Assembly (NCBI RefSeq): GCF_047948215.1
Contig: NC_134458.1
Span: forward strand, 87,871,260-87,935,259
Origin: Lycorma delicatula
Lineage: Eukaryota; Arthropoda; Insecta; Hemiptera; Fulgoridae
Length of the DNA: 64,000 nt
Direction: 5' to 3'
Below the pieces are notes generated by a model. It was not told where the DNA came from. It made no database searches and worked only from the letters and a program-made list of their open reading frames with translations. Numbering within the stretch: the first letter of the stretch is position 1; each line of letters begins with the position of its first letter. Positions 30,951-44,067 of this stretch are shown piece after piece. Made by a program: the position numbers and the translations under genes.

Positions 30951-32440
30951 ATACTATCTTGATTGGATTTAAATCAGGATGGTAGGTGGAAACCGCAGAA
31001 CTTGATGCCTAATTTTTTCCAACAATTCGTCAATTGGTATCGTTTTCTGTTACATTCATTCAACTTAATTAGTTCATCAATTGTGATTTAAGTATTTGAG
31101 ATGAAAATGGAATATGTTTCTGTAGCCAGACAGTCCTGTTTTGTTTTCTGCTTGATGATACTACAAGTTTTTCAGAAAGGATATAAGGATACCGAGCATT
31201 GTCAATAACTACTACAGACTCAGGAGGAAGGTTAAGAACTAATTTATCTTCAGCTCGTTTCAAATAATTTTTAGTATTCATGCTACTATGGTGATCGCCA
31301 CTTTCTGTTCGACTTCAAGTTAACATTGCGTTTGGAATAAAGCCCGTTTCACCTCCGGCGTGAATTATAATTAAGCGTTCACCTTTATTTATTGGTAAAC
31401 GAAGTCCTGAACTGCTGTCATCAGCCCATGATTTTGCTGTTGAATGCGGTGATAAAACATAGGATTCATCTAAATATACGATCGCCCGGTTATATTTTAT
31501 AAAATCAGTGATTACCTACATATATGGAATCCTTTCTGCCTAATATTATTTCAACTAAAATTTTTCTTTCGCTCTCTGTTTTGCGCTACTTAAAAGCTAA
31601 TTCCTTTAAAATTCTTCTTAAACTAATTTCACTGCTATTAAAATTAATTTTAATTTTCAATTCTTTACAGAATTTTTTACTGTTGGCAGCTTTCCTATCT
31701 TTGATGCCGCTGATCATTGATGCTGCATGTCTTTGTTGCTTCCTTTGTAAATATGTATTTGTGGTATGAGCTATGGTGTTTATTATTTTGATGTTTTGTA
31801 TTATAATGATTGATGTTATTTTCCTATTGATATGAATGTTTGATTATAGTGTGTATTGATATAGTAGGTCATCTCTGCTTCTTGTTGTAAGTATGTATCT
31901 AGTATGAACTTAGGTGTATATTTTGATGTATTTTATTTTATTGTATCATTTCAATTGTGGAGTATGGCTGTGTGTGTGGGCCATCTCACCCTTCCTGAAA
32001 TAATGCTTCTTTAAGCTGTGCCAAGGAGGGTGGAGGTTTAGTCGGTAGTGCGCAGTAACACAGTAACACATACGCTCATATTACCTCATAAAAAAAAATC
32101 AAAAAAAAATCTTTGAGTGAAATTCATTTACTGTTCGCTTAAACACACCTTTATCAAAATCATCTAATCCGGCAATCGGTTTAGAAGGTTTCTTTTTCTT
32201 TTTGGGATGATGAACAAACATTCTGGCCCTTCGGATCGAAGAAGTTCTATTTTTTTTCTTCTTAGGCTTTAAACCTGAGTCCTAGAAATACCACAGGCAG
32301 CTGCAGTTCTCTCTTCACGCTTCTGTATAGCGATTAAATGCTTGTCATTTTTTAATTTTCCTACAGCTAAAGATTCTTTCATGAAATCAAACATGCTGTT
32401 TACAATTTTGCGTGCCAGTCTTCAAAGTTTTTTACCTTTC
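30950..32440 (-). pseudogene. Decayed DDE (DDE_3-type) transposase, split by an insertion
   Basis: Minus strand, from high to low: QKREERTAAA with CGISRTQV (helix-turn-helix region), RTSSIRRARMFVHHPKKKKK and LDDFDKGVFKRTVNEF, then after a 400-bp gap SEISLRRILKEL, AIVYLDESYVLSPHSTAKSW (first catalytic Asp), KGERLIIIHAGGETGFI, SGDHHSSMNTKNYLKRAEDK, LPPESVVVIDNARYPYI (second Asp) and RTVWLQKHIPFS. This is the IS630/Tc1-related DDE_3 family common in aphids and other hemipterans. Stops and frameshifts are present throughout. Confidence 0.75.
31716..32115. mobile_element. Insertion interrupting the DDE transposase (unidentified)
   Basis: Protein similarity to the transposase stops and resumes around this stretch. 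It holds GGAGGGTGGAGGTTTAGTCG then GTAGTGCGCAG, a box-A-like string, and ends in A-rich TCAAAAAAAAATC. It may be another SINE. Boundaries are approximate. Confidence 0.4.
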
Positions 32441-33965
32441 ACAACAAACTTAAATTCAACCACAACTATTCGCACGTGAATGAACTACTTTAAAAAGTTT
32501 GAACCGTAAACCACGATAAAAGTTTTTACAAAATATCGTATCGTACAATAATTAACTATGTAACAAAATACATGACACACACCAAAAGAACCGTACCATG
32601 AGGGTGAACCACAGAATTGAAACTTATGTACATAGAAAAGCAAAAAAGGAACAAGAATAAGATAAAAATAATTGTTTCGTATTAGAAATGTGATGTCACT
32701 TTCTTAATACTGTAAACATAAAAAATACATTGCTTTGTTAACAACAGTTACATCGTGTTTATGCTTCTAAGAGATGACTAATCATGATGTGCCAATATTT
32801 TAAAGAGCAGTAGTATAGCATGACGTGATGGCTGATCTTTCAAACTCACCGTTACATGGCGTTACATAGTGGAGATTTTTTGCATTTTATTTAATTCAAG
32901 TATAAATTTTAGGTAAAACCTAAATTACAGCTTTGAGATCACATTTGGTGAATTATTGTTCTCCGAAAGATTACCTTGTGCATGCATTTCGATGCCTATG
33001 TATTTTAGTAAGTACTAACTCTGACAGTTAACAATACTTAAATAATTTTTAATACAGGCGATCAGAGAGATATTTTATGTTAAAAATACATTTTTTTTCA
33101 TAATTTTCTGGCTTCATTGCAAGAATTATTATTGCAACCTTAAGTAAGCAAATGAATGTCTATTTTTTTTGAGTTGATCGTTCATTTGTTATTGTGGTTA
33201 ACTACAAAAAAAGATCCCGAAAATCAAAATATGTAGTTAAAAACATGGTGGTAGTCCGGGAAGAGGTACAAAAAAGCAAGTGTTAATAGGAACCAAATGC
33301 TAGTTTAGATTTAAGTTCAGAAAGTAATATTTGTAGGTTATGTCAAACTTCAAGCAATCTAAGTGATACTAATATTATTTTCTCGCACAAAAATTGTTTG
33401 TAAACACTTAAGCATTTGAAATACAAGACAGTAGTAATAACAATAAATTTATTATTCTCAACTACAATATGAATACATATACGTACACAAAAAAAAAAAC
33501 ATAAGTAATGCAATGCAATTCATTATATAAAATATAAAGCATTTAAGGAATTAATTTAGTACGTACTCATATTAATATGTCAATGAATTTAGGCCACTGT
33601 TATTGATATGTAGTTACATTTGGGAATATATTGCCTACAAAGCTACCCCACCTCCTTTTTTTTGTTGATATGGTACTCCTACCTCCTCTGTATGTAGGAG
33701 GTAGAGTCACATCAGTTGTAATCAGAAATCATTAAAATAAAAAATCCAATTACCTTCACGTGCGAGCGCGCACACGACACAATATTGACACCAACCAGGT
33801 ATGAATATAAGTATATTAAGATCACATTTAACTTTAAAATTGACATTGTTTCATTTAGACTAAATCACCACTGAATACAATGCTTCCACCTCATCAATTG
33901 TCAAGTAGAAAATCCTCTCCTTTTAAGTTAAGATTCAATTGATTTAGATTACAGGTACTTCTTAC
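32441..33965. other. AT-rich sequence, nothing recognised
   Basis: Only a 9-bp inverted repeat (CTACCTCCT/AGGAGGTAG at 33,679-33,704) stands out. Confidence 0.4.
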
Positions 33966-33970
33966 AATGA

Positions 33971-34270
33971 CCCACTGGGTTGGTCTAGCAGTGAACGCAT
34001 CTTCCCAAATCAGTTGATTTGGAAGTCAAGAGTTCCAGAATTCAAGTCCTAATAAAGGCAGTTACTTTTATACGGATTTGAATACTAGATCATGGATACC
34101 GGTGTTCTTTGGTGGTTGGGTTTCAATTAACCACACATCTCAGGAATGGTTGAACTGAGACTGTACAAGACTACACCTCATTTACACTCATACATATCAT
34201 CCTCATTCATCCTCTGCATTAATACCTGATGAACAGTAATTCTTGGTGGCTAAACAGAAAAAAGAAAGAA
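33971..34270 (+). mobile_element. tRNA-derived SINE, copy C (full length, diverged)
   Basis: CACTGGGTTGGTCTAGCAGT head, GAATTCAAGTCCTAATAAAG box B region, then the shared body (GGATACCGGTGTTCTTTGGT) and AGAAAAAAGAAAGAA tail. Flanks AGGTACTTCTTAC and AGGTATTACTTTC may be an eroded target duplication. Confidence 0.85.
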
Positions 34271-34278
34271 GGTATTAC

Positions 34279-34311
34279 TTTCACTACTAGGCTGACTGCC
34301 TAGTAGTGAAA
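34279..34311. repeat. Perfect 14-bp inverted repeat
   Basis: TTTCACTACTAGGC, 5-base loop TGACT, then its perfect complement, immediately after the SINE tail. Confidence 0.85.
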
Positions 34312-34329
34312 TAATTGACTATTAAAGAA

Positions 34330-35720
34330 CTTAGGTGTCAGAAAAAGAAAAAAATTTTGAAACTATACTATAAGGCTAAGGCCTTAAATATTGCTGTTCT
34401 AAGGAACAGCAATATTTCTTGTAAAAGTCTGCCTAGTTATATAACAGTTATCACCACCCTGGCATTACCACTTCTTTTATAAAAAAATTAGAAGCACCTA
34501 ATAAACAAAAAGAGATCTAATGGGAAACACAAACATTTTCGGAAAAAAGGGAAAGAATGAATTCTCCTATTCACACCACACATTATCTATACAATACCTT
34601 TTTGTAAAATTATAATTTGATGAAGATAACTGATATAGGTTGATCTCCAGCAATGCAATCCATAATTTAATTTCATATGAACTAAATTTTTTTTTTGTCA
34701 AATCGATTTAACAAAAAACATCTGCTGAAAAAACTTAACATTTTTTAATGTATATAAACAAATATCTTTTCAAATTCTGACTATGCGAATTCCTTGATAA
34801 TTTGTCATTTACCATTAACCCTAAGTATTTAATAAAATTTACTCAAGATATGACTGAATAGTCAGTCGCATTGCAATTAAATGTAAATACAATCAAAATG
34901 ATGTTATATTAGTGGAGCTAATAAGCTGAAAGCAGATGATAAAGGAAAAATTAGATATTTGGTTTTCAAAGCACATCAGATTAATCCAACCTATCAAGAT
35001 TCTTAGACGAATGTACTAGAGCAATATCATCTATAAAAGATGTTGCTTTACCATAAAATTTATGTGAAACCGGGTCATTAAGAAAAATTATAAATAGTAT
35101 AGGTTCTTAAGAACCGAGCCTTGGGGACTCCACATCGCACTTGAAGGATATTGCTTACATAATCACCCACAACTATGCCCTTATTTCTGCCCTCTAGATA
35201 TTAAGCAAATCATTTTAATGCTAGACCTCTAATTCCAGCACTATCTATTTTATCTAATAAAAGCGAATGATTAACTGTATTGAATACTTTATGAATATAA
35301 AGACATAAGCTAGAAACTTGCTTATCTGCTGAATTAAGTCCAGAATAAACAGCACTTATAAACTCATGCATTGCAAATTCAGTACTCATACTCTCCTGAA
35401 ACCCCAATTGTCATGAGTAAAATCTTTGTTTGAGGATAAAAACTAACCAAATTTTTTAAATTACTTTTTCTAGCAATTTTAAAATGGGCTGATAGTTGTC
35501 AACCACATCTAAAGAGCTTGATTTACGAATTGGGATAATTTTTTTCAATTTCAGGGCAGAAGGAAATTTACCCATAGCAGACTATTATATTATTATATAA
35601 AATAACAGATATTATAGGGATCACCGGAACAGAAGTTTCATTAACCAGAGCAGAAGAGATGTTATTAATACCTAAACATTTACCTGGTTTTAGAGACATT
35701 TTATATATATATATTTCCAG
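34330..35720 (-). mobile_element. Jockey/CR1-like LINE fragment
   Basis: Minus-strand reading: GFQESMSTEFAMHEFISAVY, SSLCLYIHKVFNTVNHSLLL (motif A, catalytic Asp region changed to YIHKVFNTV), KIDSAGIRGLALK, EGRNKGIVVGDYVSNILQVR and CGVPKARFL (eroded GVPQGSVLGP), then YLGLMVNDKLSRNS and LPLFKKL-like C-terminal pieces. Stops are numerous. Two perfect hairpins (34,279 and 34,386) lie at and just inside its 3' edge. Confidence 0.72.
34386..34417. repeat. Perfect 14-bp inverted repeat
   Basis: AAATATTGCTGTTC, 4-base loop TAAG, perfect complement. Confidence 0.85.
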
Positions 35721-37514
35721 GGACTGTGACAAACAAGTACTTCATAATGTATTGCAATTCTTGTAACATTACTTAATGATTCTCTAATTAAAAAGTTACT
35801 TACTATATAAATATTTGTGAAGTATGGTAAAGTGTAAGGCTCAATAAATTTTTTTTCTTGAAAAAGTGAAATGTTTCTTAGGCCTTGAATACCTTGAAAT
35901 TTTAAAGGGGATTATGTAGTAGATTTTTAAAAGGATATAGCAAGTTTCAAAGTCTAAATTTTATTATTTACATTACATTTTTATTATTTTTAGCTATCTA
36001 CGAATGAGTTAAATAAAAGCCCTAAAAAATATTACTTCACCATATTAAGATTTATGTAAAAGTGAATTGTTTGTTTTGTTATCTTTGTTTTAATTTTTTT
36101 TTAAAGTTTAACAACACTTTCTCTTACATATCAATAAGTTGAACAACAAAAAAACTGAATTTGCTTTGTATTGAGTTCCGTGTCATAAGGTTCATTATAA
36201 AGTTTAAGTTTGCACAGGGATTTAGGGTTTTTTTAAATAGATACTACAAATATATTTTCTCATCCATACTGCTACATTCAAAAATTTTTTTCTGAATAAT
36301 GGATGATAGTTCACAAGACAATTTCTTTAAAAATATATCTGAAAATGTAGATACCAGATGAAAAAATGAATTTTGTTTACAGAATGAAGCGATATATTTC
36401 AGAGGTAAATATTATTAAATAAGGATAGGCAAGAAAGCATAATTAGTAATTCATATAACAGGTACAATTAACACAATAATGTATTTAATGCAGACTTTTA
36501 TGGTAAAAATGAATATACATGTATATGACAGTTTGTATTTAAGTACAATGGGCATTTGCATTCTTAAAGTGAAAACATGAAATTTTCTCAATTAAGTATT
36601 TAATTACAATGAATTAAACATAAAAACACATAGGCAGCTTTTTGTGTGTATAAATTATGCTCAGCCGATTGTAAAATTTGCAATTGAACAGCAATAGAGA
36701 AGAATCTTTTTTTAAAAATTCATATTATGTTTTAAAAGAATAGTATTTAGTGCATTTAAGATTATTTAAAGAGAATATATTTTAAAATGATATTAATATT
36801 AGTAAAAAAGTTATAATTTAATAAAAATTCTTTAAAATTTCTTCTGGAAAGTTTTCACATTTGTAAAAAATTTAAATGCAACTAATTTAAAAACATGTTG
36901 ACAAAATAGTAAAAGAGCAATAGTTTTTTGCAAGTTTTTTTAATATTCTTATTACTGATGACTAGGAGTATTCATACAAACCACTTTATTCAATTACTAT
37001 TATACAACTACTATTTAATGAAACTGTTGTTCAAGTGAAACTTGATAAACATCTTATTTTAACTTATCAGTTTTACACTTTATGACATACATTTCTTTTA
37101 ATGAGTTCAAACAATGTACATTTATGTTGATAAATTTACAAATATAAATGGATGCACAGATATTGTACATCTAGGAAATTTTATAACAATTGGAACAGTT
37201 AGATTAAACAAAGGTTACAAGAAAAAGAAGAAGAAAAAGTTTAAAAGTAATAAATAATATAGCATAGACTGGTATATTGAAAACAATCACTAAGCAGTGA
37301 CAGAAGATCAGTTATGTGAAATAAATAATTCAATAGAAGTTGAAAATTTTCTGGGATTTTATAAAAATAATAGTAATGGTAAAAATATTTTTGTGCACTT
37401 GTCACTCAAAAATCTTAAATGAACCAATCCCTTCATTTTCATGAAAAAAATTAAATGTATTAAGTAATTAATATTTTATATAAATTATTTTTGTAAGAAA
37501 TGTAAAAGTATATA
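35721..37514. other. AT-rich sequence, nothing recognised
   Basis: No motif or recurrent repeat seen on either strand. Confidence 0.4.
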
Positions 37515-37545
37515 CAGAGTGATTCAAAGAAACGGGAGATTTTGA
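37515..37545. repeat. Left terminal inverted repeat of the mariner-like element
   Basis: Pairs with 38,807-38,837 with a few mismatches. Confidence 0.85.
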
Positions 37546-37628
37546 AAGTCGTGTTGGTAGCCGTGGGCGATTGGTACCACTTGATAAGTGGCGCCAGCCT
37601 CTCTAACCTAACCTGCCATTTAGTTGCC

Positions 37629-38709
37629 ATGGATCCTTGGAGTGGTGCGCAAAGTGCATTTGCTATCAAAGCGTTTTACAAAAACAATGACAGTGTGGAG
37701 GGAGCGCGTAGAGAATTTCGCCGTCATTTTAATCTGGGACGGCACGACCGTGTTCCATCAGCACATGCAATTAAAACATGGATATCTAATTTTGAGGAAA
37801 CCGGTTCGGCAATGAAAAAGAAACCTCCAGACCGTGAGCGAACCGTCCGCACCACAGAATGTTCAAGCTTTACAAGATGCTGTCACACGAAGTCCACATC
37901 GGCCAATCCGTCGTCTCTCAGCATCTTTACAGTTGCATAGGTCAAGTGTTCGAAGAATGTTAGTGAAGGACTTGCAATACCATCCATACAAGTTGCAGAT
38001 CGTCCAATAATTGAAACCGAACGATGCAGTTGTGCGAGCACAATTCTGTAATGTAATGTTTCAGAAGATAAATGATAACGAAGAGTTTGTTCACGAACTG
38101 TGGATGTCAGAGGAAGCGCATTTCCACCTCAGTGGATTTGTTAACAAGCAAAATTTCAGATACTGGGTACAAGAAAATCCTATGCAGCTACACCAGCGTC
38201 TGTTGCACAGCCAGAAAGTGACCGTGTGGTGTGCTATGTCATCTTACGGTGTTATAGGCCCTTTATTTTTAACGGTCTTGCGATTACAGTGACGTCGGCT
38301 CGTTACGTAGCCATGCTTGAAACCTTTGTTGTGGAACAACAAAAGAGATTTCCACCAATTCTTAACACAGCCTGGTTTCAACAAGACGGAGCAACGTCAC
38401 ATACTGCACGAATATCGATTGCAGCTGTATGCCGATTGTTTGGACAACGTGTCATTTCACGAAATGGTGACATTAGATGGCCTCCCAGATCGCCTGATCT
38501 CTCAGCTTGCGCTTACTTTTTGTGGGGTCACCTTAAAAGCAAAGTGTTCCACAGTAGACCTGCTACAACGGAAGAACTGAAGGCAAAGATCCGAGAAGCA
38601 ATTGCGGAAATTCCAGTTACGTCAAACCATGAACATTTTAACGAAGAGACTTCGTGAGTGTTTACGTAGAAGAAGAGGTCACCTGGAAGATGTCATCTTT
38701 AAAAAATAA
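37629..38709 (+). pseudogene. Mariner-like transposase
   Basis: Start ATG at 37,629 (MDPWSGAQSAFAIKAFYKNN), an N-terminal helix-turn-helix typical of the family (SVEGARREFRRHFNL, AHAIKTWISNFEETGS). A frameshift near 37,850, a TAA at 38,008-38,010, a second shift near 38,230-38,280 and a third near 38,650 break the frame. The catalytic core reads SEEAHFHLSGFVNKQN (the usual first Asp is Glu at 38,110-38,112), FQQDGATSHTAR (second Asp) and PPRSPDLSACAYFLWG (third Asp). I count 36 residues between the last two Asps. The C-terminus is RGHLEDVIFKK. It would cut and paste the element but is inactive here. Confidence 0.88.
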
Positions 38710-38806
38710 ACTAAAATGTATGTTTCTTAAAATGGCAACATTTGTACAATTACATGAAATAAAATTCATTTTCTAAAAAAAATTTTTCATTAACGTTAAT
38801 TAACTT

Positions 38807-38837
38807 TTTAAATTTCCCGTTTCTTTAAATCATTCTG
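38807..38837. repeat. Right terminal inverted repeat of the mariner-like element
   Basis: Reverse complement of the left terminus, followed by TA. Confidence 0.85.
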
Positions 38838-38839
38838 TA

Positions 38840-40892
38840 TTATGTAAGTTTTATTCTGTGCTCAGCATTTCATTAGTCATTCTGTACCATCTAAATTATT
38901 TTCACAAATATTTCATAATTTCATCCTTAATTATAATTTTAAAACAATATCAGGTTTAATGGTAAATTATTTTTTTCACTGGAAGAAATATTTTCTGATC
39001 AAATAATTGATGTAATGATTAGCATCATGATTTCTAAAGCAATTATTTCTAGCTTCCATTCCTAGCAAAAATGTGAAAATTTTTTTCACAATCTTGTTAT
39101 TCATTCATCTTCTATTCATATACATTTTAAAAGCACACAGTACTGAAAGGTAGAAAAAAATAAAGTTCGAGTTACAAAACATTTATCTAAATAATAGTTT
39201 AAAATCAAAGATACTTATTTGTGTTTGTTTTGGCATGATCCAGACTGATGAATAATAACTGTGAACCAGTATCTGATAGAGAGGTCTGACATGATTTTTT
39301 AGTATACAAGTATGGAATAAAAGTACATAAATCACCTGGTGATCAGTTTATCCAGTAATCTATGGTCATAAAAAAGAGCTGGTCTTCTGACTGAAATTCC
39401 CTGATGTAGTATATATTTTTATTTCATTTTTTCAATCTCACTTTATTACTAACAAGCTTTTTACCCTGGATATTAAAACAATATATTCTGTTTTAAACAA
39501 CATGAAAGAATTGCTTGTATATATATATATATTTGAGTTTAAGATTCCTTTTGCTTAACCTGGGTTTTAACATAAATTAATTATGGGATAATCTCTTCTA
39601 TAACAAATAAATCTTAAATTATACTAAACTAGCATTTGGATGATTGTTATTTATTTATCTATTTATATTGGCAACTACAGGTTAATGCCCTGTACACCTT
39701 ACATTTATTATGATAATGAGTAACAAACTTTTTAAACAATGAAAAATACAGTCTTATAAAAGCAGAAACAAGTATTGACAAAAAAATTTTTCAGAAGAAA
39801 ATTAGTACATTTGTTTATTATTTTTTTTCTTTTGTTACGATTAATTTTGAAGAAGAAATGGCTTCATCCATCAGTTACTTAAAAAATTATTTGGAGTGAA
39901 TTAATATAATTATTTGTTTATAAACACTTAACCTATTCTTGAAAACTATGCTTCAGAGAATAGTCATAATGTGACACATTATTTAAGTATTGGGTAATAA
40001 AAATGATCATATAACTTAGAAGGAGTATTAACACTTATAAAATGTTTCTAATCCTAAATACTAACTAATTCAAGCTGAAAAAAGGGTTATAACTTCAAAG
40101 TCCAAATGTGTTCATGCCAGAATTTGGTTTGGGGTATAATTGAAAAGAACATCAACTGAAATATTACAAAAGGCTTTTCTACAATTAATGATATGTTCCA
40201 TAAATTGGCTACGTTGACTGTAGTTGCAATCAAGAAAAGGATACTATCACAACACCTAGACGTTGCTATGCATTTTATCTTATCTTCCTTGACCAGTCAC
40301 TAATTTGTTCAACTGAATAAGCCCATGATCTTCATGGAAATGAGTATCCAGAACAAGAACCATTATATGAGTATAATCATTTCTCTTGAAGTAAGAGACA
40401 AGACTTATATAATAAATTCTGTTATAAGAGAAAATAATAATCCACTATTTTAAAATATATTCATACCTTACTGTATATTTTTTAATGTACAAAATAATTA
40501 AATTGAATGAAATTCATTTATACTTTCTAAAAATTATCTATTTATTCATTTACACTAATGAAAAAATCTTTTTTTTAAATGTATGACAGCTGAATTGGTT
40601 ATCACCTAACACAAAAAAAGGAAAACCAGTTTAATATATAATGTATTTAATTTTGCTCGAGACACCAGAACAGAATAAGCAGACAAATGTATGTAAAACC
40701 ATATATAAATATGCACACACATGCATACATAATACACATGTGCATGCACATGTGTGTATGTGTGAGTATGAATTTATTTTAAAGGGAGTAATTAAATATC
40801 TCTTTACATTGTTATTAGGTTTAAATGATGTATTTTTTGTATGGTTTTTAAATTATTTGTTCCTTTCAATCTTTTCTTTTTCCCATCAACCC
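38840..40892. other. AT-rich sequence, nothing recognised
   Basis: No coding motif visible. It contains a short TA run at 39,519-39,532 and a 22-base perfect palindrome at 40,734-40,755. Confidence 0.4.
40734..40755. repeat. 22-base perfect palindrome in an alternating pur-pyr tract
   Basis: Centred on TGCATGCA within a CA/TG-rich run; candidate cruciform or Z-DNA former. Confidence 0.8.
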
Positions 40893-40905
40893 AGAGGGCT
40901 CCCCC

Positions 40906-41092
40906 TTTCTTTCTCTCTTTTTCCTGTTTAGACTCCGGTAACTACCGTTTAGATAATTCTTCAGAGGATGAATGAGGATGATATGTATGAGTGTAAATGA
41001 AGTGTAGTCTTGTACATTCTCAGTTCTACCATTCCTGAGATATGTGGTTAATTGAAACCCAACCACCAAAGAACACCGGTATCCACAATCTA
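40906..41092 (-). mobile_element. tRNA-derived SINE, copy D (5'-truncated)
   Basis: Minus-strand SINE lacking the tRNA head. It starts within GGATACCGGTGTTC and runs to the GAAAGAAAG tail. The exact 13-bp direct repeat AGAGGGCTCCCCC flanks it at 40,893-40,905 and 41,093-41,105. The truncation plus duplication shows target-primed reverse transcription. Confidence 0.9.
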
Positions 41093-41109
41093 AGAGGGCT
41101 CCCCCCTGG

Positions 41110-43321
41110 ACCCCCTGCACTGTACATTATTTTCATGGTTGTGAGAATAATACTGATAAATAATAATTATAGTATTCAGGCTTTATAGAAACCTGAAAAA
41201 GAGAATAAATTAAAAAAGATAGAGAAATAGTAACTATGGTAACTAAAGTACATACACCTTTGGTGACAAAAAATTCATAACATATCTTTGCCATGGTGGC
41301 AGAAATGCAATAATGAAGTAAAAGGATTAATCTATTTCTTCCTTAATGAATGTCTTTACACAACTTTCCCCTCCTTGGGGGCGAAGAAATAATGTATATT
41401 TTTAATATCTTAACCTTGAAGGGAACTAGGGCCTCGAACAATGGCTTAAAACCTTCCCTGGCATAACATGAATGTGTTCTGCAAATTTGAAAATAAGTTG
41501 GTTCTCGTGTGATGCAATAACAAACAAACAAATAAACTTTATAAATAATATAAATATTTCCGAATAACTGTGATCTGTTAGATCGAGAGTGTACCTGATG
41601 CATGCAAAAATTAGCCTTCAACTTGCTAACAGTTACTCTGTTTAAATTATGAAAATTGAGCGATTGTTTGCAGAAATATTATAACAGCACCCTATTGCAC
41701 CTACCAAAACAGTGCCCTAAGTGCACCCTGTTTGTTACCAATTGATGGTGATGATTGGTCTAGCCTCCCATGAGGTGCTCGCATACCTCACTACTCTAGC
41801 CTCGCACACAGTCCCCACAGGAAGCCCATTATTGTTAAACAGAAATTTTTTAAATTTATGTAATGTAAATTTAATTTTGTTATTTTTGTAATATAAAAAC
41901 CTTCTCAGTTATGCCAAGAAACATTGGTAAAAATTTGATTGCAATTGATCGAGTAATTTTTTTATTTATCCTGAACAAACAAAAACCTTTTTCCTCTTTA
42001 AATAATAGTATAGATAAACAGTGTTAAGGTATGGAACCCTTAGATAACTTCACAACCATTGAACACAGAAAAATAAATTTCAGAAAATTCTACCTCTATA
42101 GGGTTGACATATCACTTTAAATTTCATTGAACAACAAATTTTTACATAAAAACCTTCAGGCTAAGTCAACCCTAATTAGAATGTTTATAATAAATGTAAA
42201 TTTAATATTTTTCAAAGCTAGAGTAAAATGTGCCCTACAGTACACCCCAAGTAGAGTGGATCTCTCATACCTCGAAGTGGTTCATTTTGAGGTAGGAGAA
42301 TTTGGAAAATCTTATTTTTTAATGTATTGTTGTTGAGCTGTTAAAAAAGTACTGAAGACTACTTTAAAAAAAAAATTGGTATGAAAAACAATAGCCATCA
42401 CTTTGGATAACATCATAGTCTCAAGTTGTTTAATGTTAAAATCTTTGTTAATAAGATGTTATAAACTTCAAAATATTTTTATTTAAACAAAAAACTGAAT
42501 AATCTTTTATAAAATTGAATCATTTCATTAATTTTTTTTTTTTTTTTAACAGTCTTGTCTTTTTAATTTCATAATCTGTACTATGTTTTTTTTTTTTTTT
42601 AGCAGTTTAAATAAATTTGGTTTATTATTTTCTCTAATTTTGTTGTACTGTTATCACCTTTTATAAAACTAACAGTTTTATTTGTATACATGTACTCACA
42701 GTCACTAAACTTTGTGTGATAATTCTGGAATTATTGTATGTGTCTGAATTTTTTCAAAAGGTGTATTAAAGTTAATTTTTTCTAAATTATTACTTTTAAA
42801 TGTGTATTGTATCTGGAAAGTTCTGGATTCAAATCCCAGTCAGACTTGACATTTACTCATATGCTACAGAAATGCATTTATCATAAAAGTACAAGGATTA
42901 AAGTTGCAGTATTTGGGCAATGGACTCGTAACTTCTGAATGATGAATAAAAAATTATTTTTTTTAATATTTATTATTTTAAACATTGAAATTTAATTGTT
43001 TATTTTGATATAAACCATATAAAAGTTACTGCAATAAAAACTCTAATCGTGCAACTGAAAATAAATATTTGCTAGAATCAAGCTTATCTCAGAAACTAAA
43101 AATCTCAAGTTTGAAAAGAAACAATTTTTATAAAGAAATTTATTAATATATACAATAGAGCATTAAATAATGGCTTTCATACAGATGAAATAATGAAAAT
43201 AAAGTATTCAATGATGTAAAAACTTGTAAAAATGAAAGAAAATTGTGTGATTGCTCTGCGAGTGTCCAGGGGTACAGGTTCTGGCTAGACAGGCTGGCTA
43301 GTATAATATATTTATTAAATT
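41110..43321. other. Mostly unassigned AT-rich sequence
   Basis: The patch at about 41,360-41,630 (CCTTCCCTGGCATAACATGA) looks like an eroded dispersed repeat, but I cannot name it. No gene seen. Confidence 0.35.
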
Positions 43322-43819
43322 TACAGTCAGAAATATAATTTATTTATAACAAAAATTAACTTAAATGTCAGGAAACGATTGTTGAAAGTATATGTTTGGA
43401 GCGTTGCTTTATATGGAAGTGAAACTTGGACGATTGGAGTACCTGAGAAGAAAAGATTAGAAGCTTTTGAAATGTGGTGCTATAGGAGAATGTTAAAAAT
43501 CAGATGGGTGGATAAAGTGACAAATGAAGAGGTGCTGCAGCAAATAGATGAAGAAAGAAGCATTTGGAAAAATATAGCTAAAAGAAGAGACAGACTTATA
43601 GGCCACATATTAAGGCATCTTGGAATAGTCGCTTTAATATTGGAGGGACAGGTAGAAGGAAAAAAATTATGTAGGCAGGCAATGTCTGGAATATGTAAAA
43701 CAAATTGTTAGGGATGTAGGATGTAGGGGGTACACCGAAATGAAACGACTAGCACTAGATAGGGAATCTTGGAGAGCTGCATCAAACCAGTCAAATGACT
43801 GAAGACAAAAAAAAAAAAA
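43322..43819 (+). mobile_element. RTE-type LINE, copy 2 (3' 0.5 kb)
   Basis: The last part of the reverse transcriptase, VYVWSVALYGSETWTIGV to RRDRLIGHILRHLGIVALI, is open at 43,379-43,711 before a frameshift. The 3' end CTGAAGAC plus poly-A lies at 43,800-43,819. ATTAAATT near both ends may be a short target duplication. It is more diverged than copies 1 and 4. Confidence 0.85.
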
Positions 43820-44067
43820 TTAAATTAATATTTTGAATTCCAAGTAACCAGTCAACAGCAAGTACGTATGCTTACCTTTTTCCAGGAAAAATATGTTTTG
43901 GAGTCACTCTTCAGGTCCTCTCCTTTTTTTATTCAAATATTTTAATAAATGCTGTTGTCAGAAAGCATATTTGATGCTAATCTTGTATTACAAATTTTTG
44001 CAAAAACATATTCAGATTAAAATATATGGTGTACAGAATGTGGATATTATAAATATAAATTAAAAAA

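Larger units (their letters stand above)
37515..38837 (+). mobile_element. Nearly full-length mariner-like element (1,323 bp)
   Basis: Bounded by TA dinucleotides at 37,513-37,514 and 38,838-38,839. The inverted termini read CAGAGTGATTCAAAGAAACG on the left and CAGAATGATTTAAAGAAACG on the right, and similarity continues to about 30 bp. It encodes a transposase pseudogene in the plus orientation. Size, TA target and ends fit the mariner/Tc1 superfamily. Confidence 0.9.
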
